Part shown: positions 20,985 through 29,910 of the stretch, piece by piece
Layout: every line of letters begins with the position of its first letter
Position numbering within the stretch: the stretch's first letter is position 1
From: Betaproteobacteria bacterium
Lineage (GTDB): Bacteria; Pseudomonadota; Gammaproteobacteria; Burkholderiales; Casimicrobiaceae
Reading direction: 5' to 3'
NCBI GenBank assembly: GCA_013298045.1
Contig: JAAFJI010000003.1
Location: 1 to 44,840 of the forward strand
Length of the DNA stretch: 44,840 bases
Made by a program: the position numbers and the translations under genes
Notes under the pieces: model-generated
Seen by the model: the letters and a program-made list of their open reading frames with translations, nothing else
Databases searched by the model: none
What the model was told of the DNA's origin: nothing

Positions 20985-21737
20985 ATGAATTCGATTAATT
21001 TGCATCAGCGGGGCGCAATCATCACCGGTGGCGCGCGTGGAATCGGGCTCGCATGTGCCGCGCGAATGGTCGCGAGCGGCGCGCACGTGATGTTGTGGGA
21101 CATCGATGAAGCCGCGCTCGCGCGAGCGCGCGCATCGCTGGGGGCAAACGTACTGACGTCGGTGGTGGACGTGACCAACGAGTCGGCCGTCGGCAAGGCG
21201 ACCGCCGATGCAGTCGCCGCTCTCGGCAAGATCGATATTCTGGTCAACAACGCGGGAATTACGGGTCCGAACGTCTCGCTGTGGAACTACCCACCCGACG
21301 ATTTTCGCAACGTCATCGCGCTCGATCTGGTGGCGCCGTTTTTGGTCGCCCGCGCCGTGGTTCCTGGGATGATCGCGTCGGGCTACGGTCGCATCGTCAA
21401 TATCGCAAGCGTCGCTGGCAAGGAAGGCAATCCGAACGCCTCGGCTTACAGCGCCGCAAAAGCCGGTCTGATCGGCCTCACCAAATCGCTTGGCAAAGAG
21501 CTGGCGTCGGTCGCACCGAACGTGCTGTGCAACTGCGTCACGCCGGCTGCGGCAGAGACCGACATCTTCAAACAAATGACGCCCGAGCACATCGCCTTCA
21601 TGAAATCGAAAATTCCGATGAACCGCTTCGTGCGGGTCGAGGAGATCGCCGCGATGGTGGCCTGGCTCGCGAGCGAAGATTGCTCGTTTTCGACCGGCGG
21701 CGTTTTTGACATTTCCGGCGGTCGCGCGACGTATTGA
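20985..21737 (+). CDS. SDR family oxidoreductase (3-oxoacyl-ACP reductase-like)
   Basis: IITGGARGIGLACAARM, VNNAGITG, YSAAKAGLIGLTKSLGKEL. Confidence 0.93.
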   Translation: MNSINLHQRGAIITGGARGIGLACAARMVASGAHVMLWDIDEAALARARASLGANVLTSVVDVTNESAVGKATADAVAALGKIDILVNNAGITGPNVSLWNYPPDDFRNVIALDLVAPFLVARAVVPGMIASGYGRIVNIASVAGKEGNPNASAYSAAKAGLIGLTKSLGKELASVAPNVLCNCVTPAAAETDIFKQMTPEHIAFMKSKIPMNRFVRVEEIAAMVAWLASEDCSFSTGGVFDISGGRATY

Positions 21738-21837
21738 ACGGTGTCATTGCCGCAGCCAATTCTGAATTACCGCGGCGCAACAGCGTTTTTGTGCGTCGGA
21801 AAGTTCGCGCTAGCCCGCACCCTATCTCGACGAGACG

Positions 21838-22836
21838 CTAAAACTCCGCCTTCGGCTTGCGCGTCATCAGCGCATGGATCGCGGCTTGTGGTGTTGTTTC
21901 ACCGGCGAGTAACGAGGCAACCGCGCGACTGATTGGTAGCTCCACGCCATGCGCGTCTGCGAGTGCGTTGGCGTGACGCGCGGCGTACACCCCTTCTGCG
22001 ACGTGGCCGAGGGATTGCAGAATTTCATCGAGCGTCTTGCCAGCGGCGAGCTGTAGGCCGACCTGACGATTGCGCGACGCGTCGCCGGTGGTGGTGAGCA
22101 GCACGTCGCCGACACCGGCAAGCCCGGAGACTGTATCGGGGTTGCCGCCGCAAGCGTCGACCAGTCGGCGTAGCTCGGCCAGCCCGCGCGTGACCAGCGC
22201 GGCACGCGCATTGGCACCGAGCGCGAGCCCGTCGCTGATACCTGCCGCGATTGCGAAGATGTTCTTCAATGCACCGCAAAGCGATACGCCAATCACATCG
22301 TCGCTCGGGTAGATGCGCATTGCCGGATCGCGCAGCGCGTGCGCCAGCTCGGTTGCGCGCGCGCGGTCGTCCATCGCGCATACAAGCGCGAGCGGCAGAC
22401 CGCGCGCCGTTTCGCCGGCAAAGCTCGGTCCGCTCAGCAAGCCGGTTTCCACCGAATGCGTTTTGCCGTAGGCGCGCAACACCGTGGGAAGAAGTCGCAC
22501 TTCGACCGCGTCGGCTACAAAGCCTTTTGCAAGCGAGATCACCGGCGCGCGCGAATGCGCGGGAAGCTCGCGAAGGAGCGTCTCGGTTGCCGCGACCGGC
22601 GCGGCGAGAATAATCACCTCGCAGTCGGTAAGCGCGTCGCCGAGCTGAGCGCTTGCCCGGAGCGCAGGCGAGAGGTCGAGCGCCGGCAGGTACTGTGGAT
22701 TGCGGCGATCGCGCAAAATCGACTCGACCACCGTCGGGCTTCGCGCCCACAGGCAAACACGATGATCGGGATTCTGCGCAAGGCGCGAAGCAAGCGCGGT
22801 GCCCCACGCGCCGGCACCAAGCACGGCGATTTTCAT
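21838..22836 (-). CDS. gpsA: NAD(P)H-dependent glycerol-3-phosphate dehydrogenase
   Basis: MKIAVLGAGAWGTALASRLAQN; LSGPSFAGETARGLP; GALKNIFAIAAGISDGLALGANARAALVTRGLAE. Confidence 0.97.
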   Translation of the reverse strand: MKIAVLGAGAWGTALASRLAQNPDHRVCLWARSPTVVESILRDRRNPQYLPALDLSPALRASAQLGDALTDCEVIILAAPVAATETLLRELPAHSRAPVISLAKGFVADAVEVRLLPTVLRAYGKTHSVETGLLSGPSFAGETARGLPLALVCAMDDRARATELAHALRDPAMRIYPSDDVIGVSLCGALKNIFAIAAGISDGLALGANARAALVTRGLAELRRLVDACGGNPDTVSGLAGVGDVLLTTTGDASRNRQVGLQLAAGKTLDEILQSLGHVAEGVYAARHANALADAHGVELPISRAVASLLAGETTPQAAIHALMTRKPKAEF

Positions 22837-22950
22837 AGGGTTGGGCGATTCGACCGCATAAGGCGCAAGCCTAGCGTTTTGTAGCGTAGTGTGCCGTGCA
22901 TTGCCGCAACGGCGAGATGTGTCTAGCGATCAAAGTCGACACTGCGCGGA

Positions 22951-23406
22951 CTAAAGACCAAAGAGCGCTTCGACACGGATGAACCCGGTTTGGCCATCGC
23001 GATGTCGTACTTGTGCGAACGGCCCGGTTGCTGGCGTTGGCGCTGCGACGAGCGTCAACAGCACGCCGCTTTCGGCGCGAAACACGATTGCGGCATTGGA
23101 ATCAGGCGCTGCGAGCGCATCGACTGGCGCATTCGATTTCACTTGCACCTGGCTGCGCTCGCCGAGCGCTTTGCGCTCAACCCACACCAGCGCCCCTTGC
23201 GCATCGCGCACCTTGTACCAGCCCTCGATCTGCACCAGCACTTCAAGGGGCGTGCCACGGGAATAGAGAAACTGCTTCGTCGCGCGCGTTGAGGGACCTT
23301 CGTAGGCGATGGTCGCAGCATCGCTCGTTTGCCGAAACTCGTCGGCGTGCGCGACGGCGAAAAACGTCGCCACCGCTACGAAAGCCCACGAACGCAGCGC
23401 GCTCAT
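22951..23406 (-). CDS. SH3-domain-containing periplasmic protein
   Basis: MSALRSWAFVAVATFFAVAHADEFRQ signal peptide; bacterial SH3-like repeats (GTPLEVLVQIEGWYKVRDAQGALVWVERKAL). Confidence 0.8.
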   Translation of the reverse strand: MSALRSWAFVAVATFFAVAHADEFRQTSDAATIAYEGPSTRATKQFLYSRGTPLEVLVQIEGWYKVRDAQGALVWVERKALGERSQVQVKSNAPVDALAAPDSNAAIVFRAESGVLLTLVAAPTPATGPFAQVRHRDGQTGFIRVEALFGL

Positions 23407-23419
23407 CGCCGTTGGTCGC

Positions 23420-23896
23420 TTACTGTTTGGTTGCGTTCGCGGCCTGCTCGATCTGGGCTTGAACGCGCGCCTGGTAGAGCGCTTCAAAATTGATCGGCTG
23501 CAAGTACACCGGTGGGAAACCCATGCGGTTGACGGCGTCGCTCACCACTTCGCGTGCGTACGGGAACACAATGTTCGGACAGTGAGCGCCGAGCAGCGGC
23601 TGCAACTCGTTGTCCGGCACATTGCGAATTTGAAAAATCGCGCCCATGGCCGCTTCGACCAAAAACATCGTTTTGTCGGCAATGGTTGCCGTCACCGTGA
23701 GCTTGATCACCACATTGTGAAATCCGTCTTCGATGGGCGACGATTCCTGGTCGATGCCAACTTGAACCGATGGATTCTCGCGCCACAGATAGGCTTGCGG
23801 TGCGTTAGGATTTTCGACCGACAGATCCTTCAGATAAATTTTCTCAATCGAGAAAGTTGGCGCGTTCGGATCTTGTTGGGTGGGCGTATCAGCCAT
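23420..23896 (-). CDS. secB: Protein-export chaperone SecB
   Basis: PTFSIEKIYLKDLSVENPNAPQ...CPNIVFPYAREVVSDAVNRMGFPPVYLQPINFEALY. Confidence 0.97.
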   Translation of the reverse strand: MADTPTQQDPNAPTFSIEKIYLKDLSVENPNAPQAYLWRENPSVQVGIDQESSPIEDGFHNVVIKLTVTATIADKTMFLVEAAMGAIFQIRNVPDNELQPLLGAHCPNIVFPYAREVVSDAVNRMGFPPVYLQPINFEALYQARVQAQIEQAANATKQ

Positions 23897-24012
23897 GATG
23901 TTTCTTTCTTATACAAATCAAAGACGTAACCCGCGATTTTACTGGGTTTGCGGGCAGGGCTATCCAATCGCGACACGCCCCGTATCGGCCTGCGGTTTAG
24001 TGAAGATTGCGA

Positions 24013-24270
24013 CTAGGCGGCGAGCAGTTTGTCGAGCCCGCCGGCGCGATCAAGTGCAGAGAGATCGTCGAATCCACCGACGTGCGTCTCGCCAATGTAG
24101 ATCTGCGGGACGGTGCGTCGCCCGGTTTTTGCGATCATCGCGTCGCGCTGTTCCGGTTGCAGATCGACGCGAATCTTCTCGATCTCGGCGACGCCCTTGC
24201 TTTTGAGCAAACGCTCGGCCTGTACGCAGAATGGGCAGACGCCCGTGGAATACATGAGAACTTTTGCCAT
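24013..24270 (-). CDS. grxC: Glutaredoxin 3
   Basis: VLMYSTGVCPFCVQAERLLKSKGV...RRTVPQIYIGETHVGGFDDL; ATG at 24270. Confidence 0.95.
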   Translation of the reverse strand: MAKVLMYSTGVCPFCVQAERLLKSKGVAEIEKIRVDLQPEQRDAMIAKTGRRTVPQIYIGETHVGGFDDLSALDRAGGLDKLLAA

Positions 24271-24284
24271 ACGAAACCTGTTGA

Positions 24285-24698
24285 TTACAGCTTTTCGACC
24301 GGAAGCCCAGCGTCCGACCACGCTTTGAAGCCACCGTTCAAATTGAATAATTGGGTAAACCCGGCGGCTTTCAAGGCACCGCCCGCCATCAGCGCACGCT
24401 GCCCACGGGCGCAATAGACCACCAGCGGTTTCGATTTGTCCGATTTGATCTCGCCGATGCGGTCTTTCAGCTGCGAGTAAGGGATATGAAGCGCACCGAC
24501 GATCTTCGCGCCACTTATTTCGCGCGCTTCGCGAACGTCGAGCACGGTCGCGTCCTCGCGATTGAGCAGATAGGTCAGTCGCGTGTTACCGACCTCCTGC
24601 ATCCCCGAGGAGCGGCGTTGAATGAACGGAAACAGCAGCAGCGCGCCTGACATAAACATGATCAGGACGAGCATCCAGTTATTGGCTAAGAATTGCAT
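24285..24698 (-). CDS. Rhodanese-like domain protein, membrane anchored
   Basis: N-terminal TM helix; DATVLDVREAREISGAKIVGALHIPYSQL; VVYCARGQRA. Confidence 0.93.
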   Translation of the reverse strand: MQFLANNWMLVLIMFMSGALLLFPFIQRRSSGMQEVGNTRLTYLLNREDATVLDVREAREISGAKIVGALHIPYSQLKDRIGEIKSDKSKPLVVYCARGQRALMAGGALKAAGFTQLFNLNGGFKAWSDAGLPVEKL

Positions 24699-24707
24699 AA
24701 AGTCAAG

Positions 24708-24731
24708 GACGAATGACGAATGACGAATGAC
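24708..24731. repeat. Short tandem repeat (GACGAAT), about 3.4 copies
   Basis: gacgaatgacgaatgacgaatgac read directly, upstream of the rhodanese start codon. Confidence 0.9.
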
Positions 24732-24899
24732 GCAAAGCCTTGCGATCCATCCGCTTCATTCCACGAGCGATAAAACGCCCGGTTTTTGTTAAGACCCGTT
24801 CGTGGTGGACCTGTCGAACCATGAACGCTCAAAAAGACAACATGCCTCCCGCGCGCTACAAGCCTAGAATTTTAGGGCTTCGCCAACAATTGCCATTCC

Positions 24900-26435
24900 A
24901 TGTCGACCCCAACCCCTGCCGTGCGCCCTGTTGTTCTAATCATCCTCGACGGCTTCGGGCATCGAGCGCCCGCGCCCGATAACGCCATTTCGCTTGCGAT
25001 CAAGCCGACTTGGGACGCGCTCATACGCGATTGTCCGCACGGATTGATTGACGCATCCGAACAGTATGTGGGCTTGCCAACCGGGCAATTTGGCAATTCC
25101 GAGGTCGGGCATCTGAATCTGGGCGCGGGCCGCGTCGTGTATCAGGACTTGACCCGCGTCGATCACGCGATCGAAACCGGCGAATTCAACACCAATGCCG
25201 CATTGGTTGGCGCATGCCACAAAGCGATCGGCAACGATTCGACCTTGCACGTGATGGGTTTGCTCTCGCCCGGCGGCGTGCATTCGCACGAACGACACAT
25301 TCACGCGATGCTCCGCCTGGCGCGTGCGCAGGGCGTAAAACGGATTGTGTTGCACGCATTTCTGGACGGTCGCGACACACCTCCAAAAAGCGCTGCCCAA
25401 AGCATCAAGGCGACAGAGACGATTTGTGAACAACTCAATGTAGTCATTGGATCGGTTTCAGGTCGCTTTTATGCGATGGATCGCGATAAAAGATGGGAAC
25501 GCGTCGAGCCTGCTTACCGCGCGATGGCCGAAGCACACTCCGAATTCCGCGTCGCGAGCGTGAGTGAAGCGCTTGACGCCGCCTACGCCCGCGATGAAAG
25601 CGACGAATTCGTGAAGCCGACCGTGATCGGCAACGGAGCGCCGATCAAAAATGGCGATGTCTGCGTTTTCATGAATTTCCGCGCCGACCGCGCGCGCGAG
25701 ATGACCACCGCGCTCACCGATGCCTCGTTCACCGGATTCGCGCGAACGATGCCAAAGATCGCGATGTTCGTTTGTCTTTCGCACTACGGCGACGCCTACG
25801 CGCACTTGCCAACCGCGTTCCGCAACGAAAACATCGTCAACAGTTTCGGTGAAGTGATAGCAGCGAACGGTCTCAAGCAATTGCGGATCGCCGAGACCGA
25901 GAAGTACGCGCACGTCACTTACTTCTTCTCCGGCGGTCGCGAGCAACCCTTCGAAGGTGAAGACCGCGCGCTCGTGCCCTCACCGAAGGTCGAAACCTAC
26001 GACTTGAAGCCGGAAATGAGCGCGTTTGAGGTGACCGATAAGCTCGTCGCCGCAATCGAATCGACGCAATACGCAGCCATCGTCTGCAACTACGCCAACG
26101 GCGACATGGTTGGCCACACCGGTGTGTTGTCGGCTGCGGTGAAAGCGGTTGAAACGCTAGACGCATGCCTCGCCCGCGTGCTCGCCGCCGCCCGCGCGAG
26201 CGGCGCGCAGGTGCTGATCACCGCCGATCACGGTAACTGTGAACAAATGTTCGACCCTGAATCCAATCAAGCGCACACACAACACACTACCGACAAAGTG
26301 CCGCTCGTCTATGTCGGTAACGACAAGGTTTCGATTCGTGAAGGCGGCGCGCTCCGCGACATCGCGCCGACTCTGCTTGCGATGATGAAACTTAAAGCGC
26401 CCAGCGAGATGACGGGACTCACGCTGCTTTCGTAG
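24900..26435 (+). CDS. gpmI: 2,3-bisphosphoglycerate-independent phosphoglycerate mutase
   Basis: RPVVLIILDGFGHRAPAPDNAI; GNSEVGHLNLGAGRVVYQDLTR; TADHGNCEQM. Confidence 0.97.
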   Translation: MSTPTPAVRPVVLIILDGFGHRAPAPDNAISLAIKPTWDALIRDCPHGLIDASEQYVGLPTGQFGNSEVGHLNLGAGRVVYQDLTRVDHAIETGEFNTNAALVGACHKAIGNDSTLHVMGLLSPGGVHSHERHIHAMLRLARAQGVKRIVLHAFLDGRDTPPKSAAQSIKATETICEQLNVVIGSVSGRFYAMDRDKRWERVEPAYRAMAEAHSEFRVASVSEALDAAYARDESDEFVKPTVIGNGAPIKNGDVCVFMNFRADRAREMTTALTDASFTGFARTMPKIAMFVCLSHYGDAYAHLPTAFRNENIVNSFGEVIAANGLKQLRIAETEKYAHVTYFFSGGREQPFEGEDRALVPSPKVETYDLKPEMSAFEVTDKLVAAIESTQYAAIVCNYANGDMVGHTGVLSAAVKAVETLDACLARVLAAARASGAQVLITADHGNCEQMFDPESNQAHTQHTTDKVPLVYVGNDKVSIREGGALRDIAPTLLAMMKLKAPSEMTGLTLLS

Positions 26436-26460
26436 TCAACGCTCGCCTCATCCGCCAACG

Positions 26461-26521
26461 GTAGGAGCGCGCTTGCGCGCGAAAAACTTTGCGGCACACC
26501 GCATCCAATTTCGCACGCAAA
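26461..26521. repeat. REP/REPIN-like element (second copy)
   Basis: GTAGGAGCGCGCTTGCGCGCGAAAAAC, identical over 23 nt to the reverse complement of 7379..7401; degenerate inverted arm TTTCGCACGCAA follows. Confidence 0.7.
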
Positions 26522-26541
26522 CAATTCCAAACGAACTCACA

Positions 26542-27120
26542 TCAGAGTTCTAGCGATCGAGTCAATCGCGCCATCCGATGGACTGATTCATCGACCGTCG
26601 CGTCATTCACGATCTCGCGCAAAGAAAACCACCGCAGATCGTTCGACTCCTCGGCATTCAGCGAAATCATGGTCTCGCGCTTCGCAGCGAAACAAAAGCG
26701 CAAGTCGTAATGGAAATGTTCGGGTTCATCGTGTCGCCTGGGAATCGTATGAATATCGACATCGAAGAGTTGCGACGAACCATTCGACATCATGAGCGCG
26801 AGATCGTTTAAGCCTGTTTCCTCGCGAGCTTCTCGTTGCGCGGCGTCGAGAAACGTCGCGTCATCATCATCGATATGCCCGCCGGGTTGCAGCCAACAAT
26901 CGAGCTTTTTGTGGTGAATGAGCAATGCGTATTCACGCGACTCATCGACGATCCATGCTGAAGCGGTGAGATGTCCTGCAAGATGCGCGCGCCGCCAAGG
27001 CGCATCGCATGTTCGAACAAATTCGATGATGCGATCGATTTGCGCGCGTTGCGAGTGATCGGTGGTCTCGCGATGACGTGCGAGTTTTCGCAGAAGTTGT
27101 TCACACTCAATTCGATTCAT
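26542..27120 (-). CDS. NUDIX hydrolase
   Basis: WLQPGGHIDDDDATFLDAAQREAREETGL Nudix box; ATG at 27120 (the ORF track start at 27228 lies inside a repeat). Confidence 0.9.
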   Translation of the reverse strand: MNRIECEQLLRKLARHRETTDHSQRAQIDRIIEFVRTCDAPWRRAHLAGHLTASAWIVDESREYALLIHHKKLDCWLQPGGHIDDDDATFLDAAQREAREETGLNDLALMMSNGSSQLFDVDIHTIPRRHDEPEHFHYDLRFCFAAKRETMISLNAEESNDLRWFSLREIVNDATVDESVHRMARLTRSLEL

Positions 27121-27133
27121 GCGCGAATCTTCA

Positions 27134-27238
27134 CGTAGGATGGGCGGAGCAAAGCGATACCCATCAACGATGGCGGAAAAACAAATGCGGATTCTTGGGC
27201 TGACCCGATGGGTATCGCTTCGCTCCACCCATCCTACG
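27134..27238. repeat. Intergenic inverted-pair repeat, 32-nt arms
   Basis: CGTAGGATGGGCGGAGCAAAGCGATACCCATC (27134..27165) vs reverse complement of 27207..27238 CGTAGGATGGGTGGAGCGAAGCGATACCCATC: 30/32 identical. Confidence 0.9.
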
Positions 27239-27240
27239 AG

Positions 27241-28482
27241 CTAACGCGCAAGCAATTCAGCCACAGCGCACGCAATCACCTCCGTCGCCTTACGCAAATC
27301 TTCAAGCAACAAATTTTCATCGGCACGTTTCGCGTTCGACTCAGGCACTGTGCGCGGCCCTGCGCCGTAGAGCACGACAGGAATTCCTGCTTCGCCGTAC
27401 AAGCGCGCGTCGGTGTAAAGCGGCACGCCGACTGCAGCAATCGGCTCACCAAACACGCGTTCGCCATGTTTTTGAAGCGCGGCAACAAGCTTTGCGTTAC
27501 CCGGCAACGGCTTCAACGCGTTCGCGAGCAACAGTCGTTTGATTTCGATACGAATTCCCGGACGATCTTTCACCGCGCTCTCGATCAGCGCGCGCACTTG
27601 TGCTTCGACTTCTGCGGGATTCTCTTCGGGAATCAGACGACGATCCATTCTGAGCACGACTTTTCCGGGCACCACATTCGTATTCGTGCCGCCCATGATC
27701 TGACCAACGATCATTGTCGGGTGCGTAATGCCGCTGACGTTCGAATTGATCTTCTTGAGTTCGGGCAGGTGGCCATAGATCGCGTTCAGAATCGCGTTCG
27801 CAGCTTGCAGAGCGTCGTGCCCGGTCTCGGGCATCGAGCCGTGCGTTGCCGTGCCGTGCACCGTGATTTCGAATTGCAAACAACCGTTGTGCGCGGTAAC
27901 GATGGCGTAACTAAAGCTCGCGCCGATCACGTAATCGGGTTTGGTGACTTTTTGTTCGAGCAAATAGCCAGGACCAAGCAAGCCTCCGAACTCTTCGTCG
28001 TACGTCACGTGCAATTCGACCGTGCCATTGAGTTTCGCGCCCGCTTTCTCAGCAGCTTTGAGAGCTTCGATGGCGTAGGTGAATGACGCAATATCGCTTT
28101 TGCTCACCGCCACGCCACGCGCGTACATGCGACCGTCGTTAATCTCGCCGCCATACGGGTCGAACGTCCAACCATCGCCCGGCGGCACTACATCGCCATG
28201 CGCGTTCAACGCGATGGTTGGCCCCGTACCCGCACCAAACTTCTGGCGCACGATCAAATTCGTGATCGATTGCATGCCGTATTCGCGCACGCGGTCTGCT
28301 GGAACCGGGAAGCGTTCGACGCGAAAGCCCTTCTTCGTGAGCAGTTCTGTCGCCTTTTCAGCGGCAGGTGCGTTGTTGCCGGGTGGCGTGTCGGACGGAA
28401 CGCGAACGATCTCACGCAGGAATTCGATTTGTTCTGCGTGGTGTTGATCGACGTAGGTGGCGATGGTTTGTTCGATAGTCAT
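27241..28482 (-). CDS. M20 family metallopeptidase (ArgE/DapE/carboxypeptidase-like)
   Basis: IALNAHGDVVPPGDGWTFDPYGGEINDGRMYARGVAVSKSD; VTYDEEFGGLLGPGYL. Confidence 0.9.
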   Translation of the reverse strand: MTIEQTIATYVDQHHAEQIEFLREIVRVPSDTPPGNNAPAAEKATELLTKKGFRVERFPVPADRVREYGMQSITNLIVRQKFGAGTGPTIALNAHGDVVPPGDGWTFDPYGGEINDGRMYARGVAVSKSDIASFTYAIEALKAAEKAGAKLNGTVELHVTYDEEFGGLLGPGYLLEQKVTKPDYVIGASFSYAIVTAHNGCLQFEITVHGTATHGSMPETGHDALQAANAILNAIYGHLPELKKINSNVSGITHPTMIVGQIMGGTNTNVVPGKVVLRMDRRLIPEENPAEVEAQVRALIESAVKDRPGIRIEIKRLLLANALKPLPGNAKLVAALQKHGERVFGEPIAAVGVPLYTDARLYGEAGIPVVLYGAGPRTVPESNAKRADENLLLEDLRKATEVIACAVAELLAR

Positions 28483-28509
28483 TTCTGTTCGTGACTGTGT
28501 TTGTGTCTG

Positions 28510-28616
28510 TCATCCCCGCGAAGGCGGGGACCCAGACCGAGACTTAAATTTGATACTCGCGCTTTTGCACATAGAATTTGCTGCCCGGCCTGGGTCCCCG
28601 CCTTCGCGGGGATGAC
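28510..28616. repeat. Intergenic inverted-pair repeat, perfect 27-nt arms
   Basis: GTCATCCCCGCGAAGGCGGGGACCCAG (28510..28536) and its exact reverse complement (28590..28616). Confidence 0.95.
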
Positions 28617-28617
28617 G

Positions 28618-29907
28618 TCATGAGCGATCCACCCGCTGCGCAGCACTCGCAACAAACGCGCGCGGTTGGTAGTTCTCAAAAAAATGCAGCAACGCTTTCG
28701 TCGCGATATCGGCATCCTCCGCCGTCATCGTCTCACTCGGATGATGCGAAATGCCACCGTTGCCACAGCGCACGAAGAGCATCGCAATTGGGCAGACCTT
28801 CGGAAACTCCATCGCGTCGTGCCCTGCGCCGCTCGGAAGATGGCGAACTGGAATGCCTTGCGCGGCAATCGCGTCAGCAAACTGCTGCTGCAAGTCGGGA
28901 TCACAGGGCGCAGCGTTCAATTCGAAATACGGATTTGCCTCCACACGCACGCCGCGCCGCTTGGCGATCTCACTAAACTCAGCTTGAATCGCCTCAATCG
29001 CTGAGCGCCTCATTAAATCGTCCCCGGAGCGGACGTCAACACTAAACTCAACATCCTGTGGAATTACGTTGATCGCCCCGGGTAATGCGGCAATGCGACC
29101 CACAGTTCCTACGAGACTTCCGTTCTCGCGACAATGGCGCTCCACAAACAAGATCATCTCGCTCGCAGCGGCCAAGGCGTCTTGTCGCACATTCATCGGC
29201 ACCGTGCCCGCATGCCCCGCAAGCCCCGTCACTCTCACGGTCATCCGTGTCGCGCCAGCAATTGCCGTGACCACCCCCAGTGCCAAATTTTCATTGAGCA
29301 GTGTTGGCCCCTGTTCGATGTGACTTTCAACAAACGCGACGACTTCGCCATGCCCTTCATTACGACGATCGAGCGATTGCCACGCGTCGGGGTCGCCGCC
29401 AAACGCAGCAATCGCCTCACGCATCCTCACGCCGTTTGCGTCTTTCTTCTCAAGCCACGCCGGATCGAAGTTGCCTGCCATCGCTTTGCTGCCGATCAGC
29501 GTCACACCAAAGCGCACCCCTTCTTCATCGCCAAAGCCAACGATCTCGAGCGTATACGGTAAACGCTTGCCTTGCCGATTCAATTCCTTCACGCACGCAA
29601 TCGGGGAGAGGATGCCAAAAAGCCCGTCGTACTTCCCGGCGTTGCGCACGCTATCCTGATGCGAACCCGTCATTACCACAGGCGCGAAAGGCACACCGGC
29701 TTCATAGCGCCCCACGATATTGCCAAACGCATCGTAGCCCGCGCTCATGCCCGCGTCGCGCATGAGCCCAATCAAATAATCGCCCGCGAGCTTGTGCTCT
29801 TTCGAGCAATACGTGCGCGTCACGCGCGGCGCATCCTCGGTAAACGTCGCGAGGACGTCGGCTTGTTTGAGGATGTCTGTCCCGAAGCGGATTTCGTCAT
29901 TCGTCAT
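28618..29907 (-). CDS. Zn-dependent hydrolase, allantoate amidohydrolase / N-carbamoyl-L-amino-acid hydrolase family
   Basis: VVMTGSHQDSVRNAGKYDGLFGIL; VGFGDEEGVRFGVTLIGSKAMAG; SHIEQGPTLLNENLALGVVTAIAG; PSGAGHDAMEF. Confidence 0.92.
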   Translation of the reverse strand: MTNDEIRFGTDILKQADVLATFTEDAPRVTRTYCSKEHKLAGDYLIGLMRDAGMSAGYDAFGNIVGRYEAGVPFAPVVMTGSHQDSVRNAGKYDGLFGILSPIACVKELNRQGKRLPYTLEIVGFGDEEGVRFGVTLIGSKAMAGNFDPAWLEKKDANGVRMREAIAAFGGDPDAWQSLDRRNEGHGEVVAFVESHIEQGPTLLNENLALGVVTAIAGATRMTVRVTGLAGHAGTVPMNVRQDALAAASEMILFVERHCRENGSLVGTVGRIAALPGAINVIPQDVEFSVDVRSGDDLMRRSAIEAIQAEFSEIAKRRGVRVEANPYFELNAAPCDPDLQQQFADAIAAQGIPVRHLPSGAGHDAMEFPKVCPIAMLFVRCGNGGISHHPSETMTAEDADIATKALLHFFENYQPRAFVASAAQRVDRS

Positions 29908-29910
29908 TGG

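Noticed and set aside
7334-28616. Possible CRISPR array or integron from the repeated palindromes
   Set aside because: Repeats are isolated inverted pairs of different sequence, with no regular direct repeats, spacers, cas or integrase genes.
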